Positions 7,406-15,417 of a stretch of DNA of 54,386 nt are shown here, piece by piece (position 1 is the stretch's first letter; every line of letters begins with the position of its first letter). A program made the position numbers and the translations under genes. This DNA is from CAYNKA01 sp964397655 (GTDB taxonomy: Bacteria; Spirochaetota; Spirochaetia; DTKZ01), in the NCBI GenBank assembly GCA_964397655.1, contig CAYNKA010000021.1:1-54386 (forward strand). Reading direction: 5' to 3'. The notes beneath the pieces were generated by a model that did not search any database, was not told where the DNA came from, and was given only the letters and a program-made list of their open reading frames with translations.

Positions 7406-8743
7406 GTGAGAAGAACCCCCGGAAAAGTCGTCTACCTCGAGAATCTCGGTTGCGCGAAGAACCAGGTCGACGGAGAAGCCCTGCTCTCCACTCTCATCGA
7501 CCGGGGCTGGCTCATGGCTTCCTCGTCGGACGAAGCAGATTTCATCGTCGTGAACACCTGCGGTTTCATCGAGGCGGCAAAGCGGGAGTCCCTCGATGCG
7601 GTCCTGGAATTCCGCAGGCTCTATCCCGGAAAGCGCATCGTGCTCGCGGGCTGTCTGGCCCAGCGCTACGGCCGGGAGCTCTTCGAGAACCTGCCGGAAG
7701 CCTCCGCGGTCTTCGGCAACCGCGATCTCGCCAGGATCGACGAATTCCTCGATTCCCTGGCGGGAGGTGAACGCGGCATTTTGCTCCCGGAGACCGACGG
7801 AGAGCTCCCGGCGAGACGGGTGAATTTCGCCCCGGCCGGTTCCGTATACGTGAAGATCGCCGAAGGGTGCGACAACCGATGTTCCTACTGCGCCATTCCC
7901 CTCATCCGCGGGGGACTTCGAAGCAGGCCAGCTGAAACGGTCCTCGCCGAGATCCGGAGCTTCGCGGACGCGGGCATAGCCGAAATCGACCTCGTCGCCC
8001 AGGATCTAGGTCTGTACGGAAGGGATTTCGCGGGCGAACCGGCGCTCGTCGATCTCGTCCGACGGATTTCCGAGCTGCCGGGCGATTTCTGGCTGCGCCT
8101 TCTCTACATCCATCCCGAGCATTTCCCGATCGACCTGCTGGAGATCTGCGGCAGCGATCCGAGGATCCTTCCCTATTTCGACATCCCCTTTCAGCACGCG
8201 GACCCTTCGGTGCTCGCGGCCATGGGGAGGACGTGGACCATGGAACGGAACCTCGGTCTCCTCGACGAGATCAGGTCCCGTCTTCCCGACGCGGTTGTCC
8301 GCTCCACCTTCCTCGTCGGCTTTCCCGGGGAGGGGGAGGGCGAGTTCGAGCGCCTGCTGGAATTCCAGGAGCGGGCCGGATTCGACTGGCTCGGGGCCTT
8401 CGCCTATTCGCCGGAGGAGGACACTCCCGCGGAAAGTCTCCATCGCAGACGGGACCTCAAGGTTCCGAAACGGAAAGCCGCCGAGCGCAAGCGCGTCATC
8501 GAGGAGAGGCAGGCCGCGATCACCGAGAGGAACCTCGATCGCTTCGTGGGAAAGGAACTCGACGTGATCGTCGAGGAGCATGTCGAGGGGAAGGACCTTT
8601 CGATCGGCCGGGCCTACCTCAACGCGCCGGAGGTGGACGGCCTCGTCGTCGTCAAGGGTTCTCGGGTGGAACCGGGTAAGATGGGGAGGTTCAGGATCGT
8701 TCGTCGGAACGGGATTGACCTTGAAGGGGTTCCTCTTCGATGA
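7406..8743 (+). CDS. rimO: Ribosomal protein S12 methylthiotransferase RimO
   Basis: Radical SAM enzyme that adds a methylthio group to the conserved aspartate of ribosomal protein S12. The N-terminal UPF0004 domain carries its three cluster cysteines in LENLGCAKNQVD, VNTCGFIE and LAGCLAQRY. The radical SAM triad is CDNRCSYC, followed by IPLIRG. A C-terminal TRAM domain ends near 'GIDLEGVPLR'. GTG 7406 gives 445 residues, normal for RimO; GTG 7385 is an alternative, and neither has a strong ribosome binding site. The last 53 bases overlap the 3' end of the opposite diguanylate cyclase gene. Confidence 0.93.
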   Translation: MRRTPGKVVYLENLGCAKNQVDGEALLSTLIDRGWLMASSSDEADFIVVNTCGFIEAAKRESLDAVLEFRRLYPGKRIVLAGCLAQRYGRELFENLPEASAVFGNRDLARIDEFLDSLAGGERGILLPETDGELPARRVNFAPAGSVYVKIAEGCDNRCSYCAIPLIRGGLRSRPAETVLAEIRSFADAGIAEIDLVAQDLGLYGRDFAGEPALVDLVRRISELPGDFWLRLLYIHPEHFPIDLLEICGSDPRILPYFDIPFQHADPSVLAAMGRTWTMERNLGLLDEIRSRLPDAVVRSTFLVGFPGEGEGEFERLLEFQERAGFDWLGAFAYSPEEDTPAESLHRRRDLKVPKRKAAERKRVIEERQAAITERNLDRFVGKELDVIVEEHVEGKDLSIGRAYLNAPEVDGLVVVKGSRVEPGKMGRFRIVRRNGIDLEGVPLR

Positions 8744-9791
8744 AATCCTCCAGGTTTTCGCTCATGTTCGAGAAGGTGTGATCGAGCTTCCGGACCTTGT
8801 CCCGGTACATGTTCTGGTCGACGAGGTTGAGGATCTCGTCCAGGTTGTCCGCCTTGCCTTCGTGAACGCCGACGCTCACGGTGAAGCGGACCGGCTCGTC
8901 TTCGTTCGATTCCCTGATCGCCTCGCAGATCCTCGTCTTGATTTCCTTGCCCGCTTTCGCGTCCGTGTCCGGCATGAGGATGATGAATTCATCACCGCCG
9001 AATCTCGCGACGGTGTCCACCTTCCTGGTCTGACCCACGAGGATGGCCGCCAGCCTTTTCAGCACCTTGTCGCCCACGGCATGGCCGTAGGTGTCGTTGA
9101 TGCTCTTGAACTCGTCGATGTCGATGAGCAGGACCGTGTACGAGGTGTCGTGCCTGCGGCAGCGCTCGTTTTCCCTTTCAAGGGTCTTCAGGAGGCTCCG
9201 CCGGTTGGATAGTTTCGTGAGCTCGTCCGTGGTCGCCAGCCGTTTCAACGCCGCCAGATAGTAGGTCTTCTCGATCGCGATGGCCGTGAAGTCGGCTATG
9301 GTGGTGAGGATCTTGAGCTCCAACGGGGTGAACGATTCGCCGTTCAACTTGTTGACCAGCTCTATGACGCCGAACACCCGGCGTTTCGTCTTGAGGGGGA
9401 CGCCGATGATGGATTTGGTGACGAAACCGGTCACGCTGTCCATTCCGGGATCGAAGCGCTTGTCCTTCTTGACGTCCTCGATGATGATGGATTGCCCCGA
9501 TTCCGCGATCCAACCCGCGATGCCCTTTCCCCGCGGAAGCTTCATTCCCTTGAGGCTGTCCATTCCGCTTCCCGTCACGATGATGAACCTGAGTTCTCCC
9601 GTCTTCGAGTCCCGGAGAAGGAGCGACCAGTTGAGGGGGGCGAATATTTCCCCGATCTGCTTCATCACGACGTCGAAGGTTTCGCGGAGCGTGGAGGCGG
9701 AGGTGATCGCCTTCCCTATTTCCGCGAAAAAGGAGAGACGGACGAGATCGTCTATCGTGGTGATCGTTGTTTTCTTTTCGGCACTTTTCAT
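8691..9791 (-). CDS. GAF-GGDEF diguanylate cyclase
   Basis: The product makes cyclic di-GMP from two GTP. Residues ~20-165 form a GAF sensor domain ('WSLLLRDSKTGELRFIIVTG', 'GKGIAGWIAESGQSIIIEDV'). The rest is a GGDEF domain with DELTKLSNRR, 'VLLIDIDEFKSINDTYGHAVGD' and an intact FGGDEF active site. An RKVD inhibitory I-site sits five residues before GGDEF, so product feedback is likely. The start is the ATG giving MKSAEKK; GTG 9815 would add 8 residues, and neither start shows a clear ribosome binding site. No membrane span is visible, so it is a cytoplasmic enzyme. The 3' end overlaps rimO tail to tail. Confidence 0.88.
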   Translation of the reverse strand: MKSAEKKTTITTIDDLVRLSFFAEIGKAITSASTLRETFDVVMKQIGEIFAPLNWSLLLRDSKTGELRFIIVTGSGMDSLKGMKLPRGKGIAGWIAESGQSIIIEDVKKDKRFDPGMDSVTGFVTKSIIGVPLKTKRRVFGVIELVNKLNGESFTPLELKILTTIADFTAIAIEKTYYLAALKRLATTDELTKLSNRRSLLKTLERENERCRRHDTSYTVLLIDIDEFKSINDTYGHAVGDKVLKRLAAILVGQTRKVDTVARFGGDEFIILMPDTDAKAGKEIKTRICEAIRESNEDEPVRFTVSVGVHEGKADNLDEILNLVDQNMYRDKVRKLDHTFSNMSENLEDFIEEEPLQGQSRSDERS

Positions 9792-9859
9792 AAGGCTGCA
9801 GGACAATGCTATCACGGTATCGCGGCGAATTCAACTCGAAAGCGATCCGGGGGTTCTTG

Positions 9860-9891
9860 AAAAATCGCCGTGTTTCTATGCGGTGATTTTT
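9860..9891. repeat. Inverted repeat between dgc and uvrD
   Basis: AAAAATCGCCG (9860-9870) and CGGTGATTTTT (9881-9891) form an 11-bp stem with one G-T wobble and a 10-base loop. It lies between two divergent genes, so a terminator role is unlikely. It could be an operator or an mRNA 5' structure. Confidence 0.5.
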
Positions 9892-9921
9892 GAAAACACC
9901 TAGGTGTGCTATGCTCTCGGC

Positions 9922-12006
9922 ATGGACAATAAGCCCCTACCCTCCTACCTCGTCGACCTGAATCCGGTCCAGCGGGAAGCAGTACTCCATTACGGCAGGC
10001 CCCTCCTCATCCTTGCGGGCGCCGGATCCGGGAAGACCAGGGTCGTCACGGTCAAGATCGCCTACCTCATCGACGTCCTCGGTTTGAATCCGCGCGACAT
10101 CCTCGCCGTCACGTTCACGAACAAGGCTGCCCAGGAGATGCGGGACCGTGCCGCCGGCCTCTGTCCCCGCGCGACGGACGTGCTCATCCGGACCTTTCAT
10201 TCCTTCGGGTCGTGGCTTCTCAGGAGAAACTCGTCCGTCGCCGGCCTCGATTCGCATTTCACGATCTACGACGACGACGACGTGCTTTCCCTTCTCAAGG
10301 CCGTCTTCCCCGACGGAGAAAGGCGGGATCTGCACCGGACCGCGTTCTGCATCGGCAGGGCGAAGGACTTCGGCCTCGGTCCTGAGGACGACCTTTCCGA
10401 CATAACGCCGGATCCGGAGTTCCCCGCGGCCTACCGGGCCTACGAGGACAGGCTCAGGGCCATCGGGAACGCGGATTTCGGGGATCTCATTCTCCTTTCC
10501 GTGAAACTGCTCCGGAACGTGCCTGAGGTGAAGAGCCGAATCCAGGAACGTTTCCGGGTCATCCTCGTGGACGAGTATCAGGATTCCAACACGGCCCAGT
10601 TCGAGCTCCTTAGGGAACTCGCGGGGCCCGATGCCTACGTCTGCGTCGTGGGCGACGACGACCAGTCCATCTACCGCTTCCGCGGCGCCGAGGTCAGGAA
10701 CATCCTCACGTTCTCGGAGAGCTTCCCCGGGACCGAGATCGTACGGCTCGAACAGAACTACAGGTCCACGGGCAGCATCCTCGGCGCCGCCTCGGGGGTG
10801 GTGAAGCACAACAAGGGCAGGCTCGGCAAGACGCTCTGGACCGAGAACGAGGAGGGAAAGCCTCCCGTCCTCGTGTCGTGCGCCGACCAGGACGCCGAGG
10901 CCGCCTTCTGCCTGTCGCTGGTCCGCAAGGATCCCGGGACCGAACTCGCCATCCTGTACAGAACGAACGCCCAGAGCCGGGTGTTCGAGAGCCTCTTCCT
11001 CAAGGAGAGTGTGCCGTACCTCATCGTGGGCACGGTGCGGTTCTACGAGCGCGAGGAGGTGAAGGACGTCGTCGCGTTCCTCAAATTCCTCGCCAACCCC
11101 CGCGACGAGGTCTCGTTCCGGCGGATCGTGAACAAGCCCGCCCGCGGGATGGGAGACGCCAAGGTCGAAGCGGTGCTCGCGGAGGCGGGTGCGGTCAAGG
11201 GAGACCTCATCGAGGCGGCCGGGATCGCCCTCGACCGCCTGAAGGGGAAGGCGAGAACCGCGCTCGCGGACTTCGTCGGCCTCTGTCGCGAGCTCTACCG
11301 GACACTCGAAAAGGAGCCCTTGCCCGCGTTCGTGGACCGGCTCATACGGGATTCCGGACTCGAGGAATACCATCGGAGGCAGGACGAGATCGCGAGCACG
11401 CAGAAGATTTCGAATCTCGAGGAACTCGTGAACGCAGCGACCCTCTACTCCGGCGGGATGGAGGGGCTCACGGAATTCCTCGAAGGGATCGAGCTCGACA
11501 GCGCGAGAATGGAGGGGACCGCTCCCGAGGGAGGGCACAAGGTCACGCTCATCACCATGCACAACACGAAGGGCCTGGAGTTCGACCGGGTGGTCGTCAC
11601 CGGCATGGAGGAAGGCCTTTTCCCCCGAGGGGGCGAGGAGTCCGAAGCGGACATCGAAGAGGAACGAAGGCTCTTCTACGTGGCGATCACGAGGGCCCGC
11701 AAGGAGGTTTATTTCACCCATTGCGGCATGAGGAGGCTGCACGGTAAACTTCTCCCGATGCAGCCTTCCCGGTTCCTCCGGGAGCTTCCCGAGGAAACGG
11801 AACGGACCGGCAGGCAGGACGGTAACGATGGCTTCGAGATCGGGCGGGCGGTCTACCACGAGGAGTACGGCCAGGGGATGGTCGTCAGGCGCTGGTACGA
11901 AAAGGACGTGTTCACCGTGCAGGTGAGGTTCGATTCGGGGAAGGTGATGCGTTTCCTGCCGAAGTACGAACGACGGCTGGAGCGAATCGAAACGGACGGG
12001 TTGTGA
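9922..12006 (+). CDS. UvrD/PcrA/Rep-type DNA helicase
   Basis: The 694-residue superfamily 1A helicase moves 3' to 5' on DNA in repair and replication. All core motifs are visible: Walker A AGAGSGKT, TFTNKAAQEM, Walker B DEYQDSN, motif III GDDDQSIYRFRGA, QNYRSTGSI, ITMHNTKGLEFDRV (V) and RRLFYVAITRARKEVY (VI). The C-terminus has the small 'GRAVYHEEYGQGMVV' Tudor-like fold typical of PcrA/UvrD, which binds RNA polymerase in the homologues. I chose ATG 9922 over GTG 9904 because it starts just before the conserved LNPVQREAV. One base separates it from the next gene. Confidence 0.92.
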   Translation: MDNKPLPSYLVDLNPVQREAVLHYGRPLLILAGAGSGKTRVVTVKIAYLIDVLGLNPRDILAVTFTNKAAQEMRDRAAGLCPRATDVLIRTFHSFGSWLLRRNSSVAGLDSHFTIYDDDDVLSLLKAVFPDGERRDLHRTAFCIGRAKDFGLGPEDDLSDITPDPEFPAAYRAYEDRLRAIGNADFGDLILLSVKLLRNVPEVKSRIQERFRVILVDEYQDSNTAQFELLRELAGPDAYVCVVGDDDQSIYRFRGAEVRNILTFSESFPGTEIVRLEQNYRSTGSILGAASGVVKHNKGRLGKTLWTENEEGKPPVLVSCADQDAEAAFCLSLVRKDPGTELAILYRTNAQSRVFESLFLKESVPYLIVGTVRFYEREEVKDVVAFLKFLANPRDEVSFRRIVNKPARGMGDAKVEAVLAEAGAVKGDLIEAAGIALDRLKGKARTALADFVGLCRELYRTLEKEPLPAFVDRLIRDSGLEEYHRRQDEIASTQKISNLEELVNAATLYSGGMEGLTEFLEGIELDSARMEGTAPEGGHKVTLITMHNTKGLEFDRVVVTGMEEGLFPRGGEESEADIEEERRLFYVAITRARKEVYFTHCGMRRLHGKLLPMQPSRFLRELPEETERTGRQDGNDGFEIGRAVYHEEYGQGMVVRRWYEKDVFTVQVRFDSGKVMRFLPKYERRLERIETDGL

Positions 12007-12007
12007 A

Positions 12008-12805
12008 ATGAAAGACCTTGAAACGGCGATTCCCCTCTTTCGACGGGCGAGAGATTACCACCTCTACGATCTCGGCGGCAGGCGGTACCTGGACCTTTCC
12101 CAGGACGGCGGCAGGGCCCTTCTCGGCCATCGTCCCGCCGGGGTCCTGCGCGACCTCAAGCAGCTGCTCGGCAAGGGCCTCGTCGCCGAACTTCCCTCGG
12201 TCTACGGAAGGCGTCTCGAAAAGGAGCTCCCCAAGCTCGTACAGGGGGAATGGACCTGCCGCGTATTCGCCTCGCGCCGATCCGCCTTCGATGCCGCGTC
12301 CGGGCATCTCGATGTCCCCGCCGAAGACCTGGTCCTCCTGGATCCCGCGTTATCCTCTGAAATCGAAGGACCGGCGGCGCTGTTCAGGCCGTTCATCGAT
12401 GCGGATTACTCGGCCTGCGACGTCCTTTTCCCCGTGCTGCCATTTCCGGGATCCTTTGCGCCCGCCCCCGTCCTGTTCCGCGCTTCCCGCAGGGAGCCTC
12501 CGGCCTCGGACGCGTGTTCTCCGCTCCTGCTCGCGGGGCTTCTCGGTTCGATCCGGGTGCTTCTGAAAACCGCCGAATCTCCCGATATATGGAGTGAATG
12601 GAAACTTCCGGGATGGAAGCGGAGAGGGCGCTACTGCGTGCCGTCCGCGGGCGGCCGGCGCTACGAAGACCTCTTCGCCCTTTTCCTCGAGGGAGGCGTC
12701 CTTCTGCCCCCCGACCCGAAGCATCCTGTCATCCTTCCCGGCGCGTTTTCCGACGGGGAGAAAAAACTCGTGGAGAGGCTGTGCGCGGAGGCCGCGCAGA
12801 CATAG
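12008..12805 (+). CDS. Degenerate class III aminotransferase-like protein
   Basis: The 265-residue product starts like a class III PLP aminotransferase ('HLYDLGGRRYLDLSQDGG', then 'ALLGHRPAGVLRDLKQLLGKG'; the family has 'G.RYLDL..G...LGH..P.V'). It is far shorter than the usual 400-450 residues and shows no recognisable PLP-binding lysine motif. The conserved 'DEV..G.GRTG' block is also absent. It is therefore probably catalytically dead or has another role. Base composition and codon use match the neighbours, so it is not obvious decay. It follows the helicase by one base and is probably co-transcribed. Confidence 0.6.
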   Translation: MKDLETAIPLFRRARDYHLYDLGGRRYLDLSQDGGRALLGHRPAGVLRDLKQLLGKGLVAELPSVYGRRLEKELPKLVQGEWTCRVFASRRSAFDAASGHLDVPAEDLVLLDPALSSEIEGPAALFRPFIDADYSACDVLFPVLPFPGSFAPAPVLFRASRREPPASDACSPLLLAGLLGSIRVLLKTAESPDIWSEWKLPGWKRRGRYCVPSAGGRRYEDLFALFLEGGVLLPPDPKHPVILPGAFSDGEKKLVERLCAEAAQT

Positions 12806-12817
12806 GAGGCCCTGCCC

Positions 12818-13117
12818 ATGCATCATGAACAGATGGTGATGATTCTGAGCAAGTTGATATCGGGCTTCGTCGCCACCTTTCTTTCCATCGTCCTCTGGTC
12901 CAAGACGCGGGACACCGCCTGGATGTTCATCGTCCTCGGGACGATCGTCGCCTACGGGGAGATCGTTTTCCTGACTCTCAGGTCGTTCGGCGTCGTGGAG
13001 ACGGAGATTCTGGTCGTCTCCGGCGTGTCGGTTTTCGAGATCGTTCTGGCGAATTTGCCGGTTCTTTCTTATTCCGTCGCCTTCGTGATCATGATACTCA
13101 GGAGGACGGTTCGCTGA
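12818..13117 (+). CDS. Small membrane protein, function unknown
   Basis: The 99-residue product has about three hydrophobic segments (residues ~8-25, 33-52 and 62-92, with 'WMFIVLGTIVAYGEIVFLTL' in the middle) and a short basic end (RRTVR). No family was recognised. AGGAGG lies upstream of ATG 12818. It trails the helicase/aminotransferase-like pair by 12 bases and overlaps the convergent ferredoxin gene by 20 bases. Confidence 0.65.
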   Translation: MHHEQMVMILSKLISGFVATFLSIVLWSKTRDTAWMFIVLGTIVAYGEIVFLTLRSFGVVETEILVVSGVSVFEIVLANLPVLSYSVAFVIMILRRTVR

Positions 13118-13295
13118 AGGAGATCGCTCCCACCGGACAGTCCTGGGCGGCGGCAGCGGCCGTCGGTTCTTCTTCCGGACGCAGCTCGGCCCGCACGACT
13201 TTCGCATGGTAGCTGCCGACCGTTATGATGTCGGGCAGAAGCTCTTCGCAGAGGCCGCATCCGATGCAGACATCCTTGTTGATAGCAATTCTCAC
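13098..13295 (-). CDS. Single-cluster [4Fe-4S] ferredoxin
   Basis: The 65-residue product starts at GTG 13295 (MRIAINKDVCIGCGLCEELLPD). Cluster ligands are the three cysteines of CIGCGLC (C-x2-C-x2-C) plus the later cysteine of DCPVGAI, enough for one [4Fe-4S] cluster as in Thermotoga/Desulfovibrio-type ferredoxins. It carries low-potential electrons in the cytoplasm. A possible partner in the window is the 2-oxoacid oxidoreductase near 42 kb, but they are not linked. No strong ribosome binding site is seen. Confidence 0.85.
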   Translation of the reverse strand: MRIAINKDVCIGCGLCEELLPDIITVGSYHAKVVRAELRPEEEPTAAAAAQDCPVGAISFSEPSS

Positions 13296-13320
13296 GGATA
13301 CAAGGTAATCAAGGAAGCGC

Positions 13321-13349
13321 TTGAAATCAACCGTACAAATTCATATAAT
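13321..13349 (+). promoter_or_regulatory. Promoter of small membrane protein gene at 13369
   Basis: TTGAAA (13321-13326), 17 bases, TATAAT (13344-13349), followed by AAAGGAG and the start codon. Confidence 0.65.
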
Positions 13350-13368
13350 ACGCTCGAAAGGAGTTGTG

Positions 13369-13617
13369 ATGGTTGCATTCTTGGTCGGAATCGTCTTCGT
13401 CGCTTTCGCAATCTATACAGTCCTTCCGTTTTCCTGGTCGCCCCAGTGGTGGCCGATGGTCGTGGACTTCCTCAAAGGAGGCATCCCGATCGTCTCGCTC
13501 ATGATCGGTTTCTTGGCACTGCTCATCGGCATCGCCGATATCAAGGACCGCGCGGAAGCGAGAAAAGAAGAAGAGAAAGAAAAGGCGGAGAAAGCCGAAG
13601 AAGCGAAGCGGGATTGA
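13369..13617 (+). CDS. Small two-span membrane protein with charged tail
   Basis: ATG 13369 follows AAAGGAG. The 82-residue product has two hydrophobic segments (residues ~3-20 and 35-52, with 'VSLMIGFLALLIGIADI') and a highly charged Lys/Glu tail (EARKEEEKEKAEKAEEAKR) that should form a coiled helix in the cytoplasm. No family was recognised. It has its own promoter and a probable terminator, so it is a single-gene unit. Confidence 0.65.
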   Translation: MVAFLVGIVFVAFAIYTVLPFSWSPQWWPMVVDFLKGGIPIVSLMIGFLALLIGIADIKDRAEARKEEEKEKAEKAEEAKRD

Positions 13618-13718
13618 AATTCCGAGCCGGATTCGATGATCCGACGGCATATCGATCGATATTTTCACCTGATCAGATCGGGTGACTTTTGAAAGCGCCT
13701 CGGTTGGGATGTTTTTCC

Positions 13719-13743
13719 GCGGGCCGAAAAGCCGCAGTTTTTT
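13719..13743 (+). terminator. Possible intrinsic terminator
   Basis: GCGG (13719-13722) and CCGC (13732-13735) form a short stem followed by T6 (13738-13743). It is about 100 bases past the small membrane protein gene and before the rplM promoter. Confidence 0.4.
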
Positions 13744-13803
13744 CCTCGCGCGCGTCCGAAGCCCCGGGATGCCGCGAGAGAAAGGGCCGTGGCCGTTCGT
13801 GCC

Positions 13804-13832
13804 TTGACAGGAATATCGATATATGAAATTAT
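13804..13832 (+). promoter_or_regulatory. Promoter of rplM-rpsI
   Basis: A perfect TTGACA (13804-13809) with a poor -10 (AATTAT, 13827-13832) at 17 bases, 45 bases before rplM. The rest of 13618-13803 holds no gene. Confidence 0.5.
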
Positions 13833-13877
13833 TGTCTCTCGACTTTCGGTCGATAGAAGACGAATAAAGGGCGTAGC

Positions 13878-14306
13878 ATGAAAACGATATATGTGAATCC
13901 GAAAGACGTTGTTCGGAAATGGTACATCATCGACGCGTCGGGCAAGACCCTGGGACGCGTGGCGGTGAAGATCGCCTCCATCCTTCGCGGAAAGAACAAA
14001 CCCGTCTATACCCCCCACCAGGAAGTTGGCGACTACGTCGTGGTGATCAACGCGGACAAGATCGCCGTGACCGGGAACAAGCGGACGGAGAAGCTGTACT
14101 ATCATTATTCCGGCTATCCGGGCGGGATGAAGGTCGAAAGCTTCGAGAAGATGATGGCGAAGAAACCCGAGTTTCCGCTCGAAGCCGCCATCAAGGGCAT
14201 GCTGCCGAAGAACCGGCTCGGCAGGAAGCTTTTTCACAACGTCAAGGTTTATTCGGGAGACCAGCATCCCCACGGGGCCCAGCAGCCGGAACCCCTCGAA
14301 ATTTAA
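13878..14306 (+). CDS. rplM: 50S ribosomal protein L13
   Basis: The 142-residue product is an early assembly protein of the large ribosomal subunit. Clear L13 signatures are 'WYIIDASGKTLGRVAVKIA', 'DYVVVINADKIAVTGNK', 'YYHYSGYPGG' and 'KGMLPKNRLGRKL'. Length is normal. It is the first gene of the universal rplM-rpsI pair, 18 bases before rpsI. Confidence 0.97.
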   Translation: MKTIYVNPKDVVRKWYIIDASGKTLGRVAVKIASILRGKNKPVYTPHQEVGDYVVVINADKIAVTGNKRTEKLYYHYSGYPGGMKVESFEKMMAKKPEFPLEAAIKGMLPKNRLGRKLFHNVKVYSGDQHPHGAQQPEPLEI

Positions 14307-14324
14307 AGGAGCAGGAGACAATCC

Positions 14325-14720
14325 GTGAGCACGACGACGAACACCAATGGGACCGGCCGAAGAAAAACCGCGGTTGCGCGGGTCTTCATCAAATCCGGAA
14401 GCGGAACGATTACGATCAACGATAAGCCCCTCGAGCAGTATTTCGTGAACAAAGAGCACATCTTCATGGTCATGCAGCCGCTCGTGGCGACCGCCAACGA
14501 GGGCAAGTTCGACATCCTGGTCAACGTCAAGGGAGGAGGCCTCACCGGGCAGGCGGGAGCCGTGAGGCACGGAATCTCCCGGGCCCTGGTTTCCTTCGAC
14601 TCGACCAATCTGCCCGCTCTCAGGGCCAACGGTTTCATGACCAGGGATTCGCGCATGGTCGAGCGTAAGAAATACGGGCAGCGCAAGGCGCGGCGGCGCT
14701 TCCAGTTCTCCAAACGGTGA
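14325..14720 (+). CDS. rpsI: 30S ribosomal protein S9
   Basis: The 131-residue product of the small subunit has an extended C-terminal tail that reaches the P-site tRNA. Signatures are GTGRRKTAVARVFI, 'GGGLTGQAGAVRHGISRAL' and the basic end 'KKYGQRKARRRFQFSKR'. The start is GTG after an AAAGGAG sequence (14307-14313). A strong terminator follows. Confidence 0.97.
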   Translation: MSTTTNTNGTGRRKTAVARVFIKSGSGTITINDKPLEQYFVNKEHIFMVMQPLVATANEGKFDILVNVKGGGLTGQAGAVRHGISRALVSFDSTNLPALRANGFMTRDSRMVERKKYGQRKARRRFQFSKR

Positions 14721-14742
14721 TATCATCGTTTCGGCGGATACG

Positions 14743-14784
14743 ACCCCAGAAGAAGACGAAGGTTTTCGACTGGGGTTTTTTTTT
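14743..14784 (+). terminator. Intrinsic terminator of rplM-rpsI
   Basis: ACCCCAG (14743-14749) pairs with CTGGGGT (14770-14776), followed by an unbroken run of nine T. Confidence 0.85.
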
Positions 14785-14798
14785 CGGAGACGGATTCG

Positions 14799-15245
14799 AT
14801 GAAGGCGGGTCCTTCAGGCTGTTACGACAAGGCCCTTTCTCTTCTTGCCCGGGCGGAGCATTCCAGGAGGCTCCTGGAGGCGAAGCTCGTTAAGAAGGGA
14901 TACGAAGCGAAGGCCGTGGAGGACGCGCTCGATCGCCTCGAAAGTCAGAATCTCCTGAACGACCTGCGCTATGCCGAAACATGGGCTTCATTTCGGATGA
15001 GGAAGAGGGGGGAAGGCGCAACCCTCCTGATCGCGGGACTTGTCAAGCGCGGGATCGATCGCGACACCGCCGCCGAGGCGGTGAGAAGATGCAGGAACGA
15101 TGCCTCGTACGGAGATGCGATCAGGAAAGCGTATGATAAACTGATGCGTAAGGGGCCTTTACCGGAGGCGTCGATCGTAGCGGCCTTGCAAAGAAAGGGC
15201 TTTTCAAAAAATGAAATAAAGGGTCTTTTCACGGACAATTCATGA
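14799..15245 (+). CDS. recX: Regulatory protein RecX
   Basis: The 148-residue three-helix-repeat protein binds RecA filaments and limits RecA activity. Visible family blocks are 'ALSLLARAEHSRRLLEAKL', 'LLNDLRYAETWASFRMRKRG' and the C-terminal 'LQRKGFSKNEIKGLF', which correspond to the three tandem RecX repeats. Size is normal. recA is not in the window. It begins 15 bases after the rpsI terminator and probably has its own promoter. Confidence 0.85.
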   Translation: MKAGPSGCYDKALSLLARAEHSRRLLEAKLVKKGYEAKAVEDALDRLESQNLLNDLRYAETWASFRMRKRGEGATLLIAGLVKRGIDRDTAAEAVRRCRNDASYGDAIRKAYDKLMRKGPLPEASIVAALQRKGFSKNEIKGLFTDNS

Positions 15246-15252
15246 ATTTTCA

Positions 15253-15280
15253 TTGACATTCTGGATATAATAAATATAAT
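15253..15280 (+). promoter_or_regulatory. Consensus promoter of the HTH-receiver gene
   Basis: TTGACA (15253-15258), 16 bases, TATAAT (15275-15280): both hexamers are perfect. A second TATAAT lies at 15266-15271. The leader to the start codon at 15418 is about 130 bases and AT-rich at first. Confidence 0.75.
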
Positions 15281-15417
15281 CTGGGATAGGTGGAAAAATA
15301 AACTGCCTTGCAGATTTTTCACTTTTCAAACGGATACGTGCTTCGAGATTCGGTAACAGAACAAATAGGTTTTGGGATGCGTACCATGTAAGGCGTCTCG
15401 AGTGGGAAGGACTCAGT

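Noticed and set aside
9937..11859. 640-codon open frame opposite the helicase gene
   Set aside because: Antisense shadow of a gene with all seven helicase motifs.
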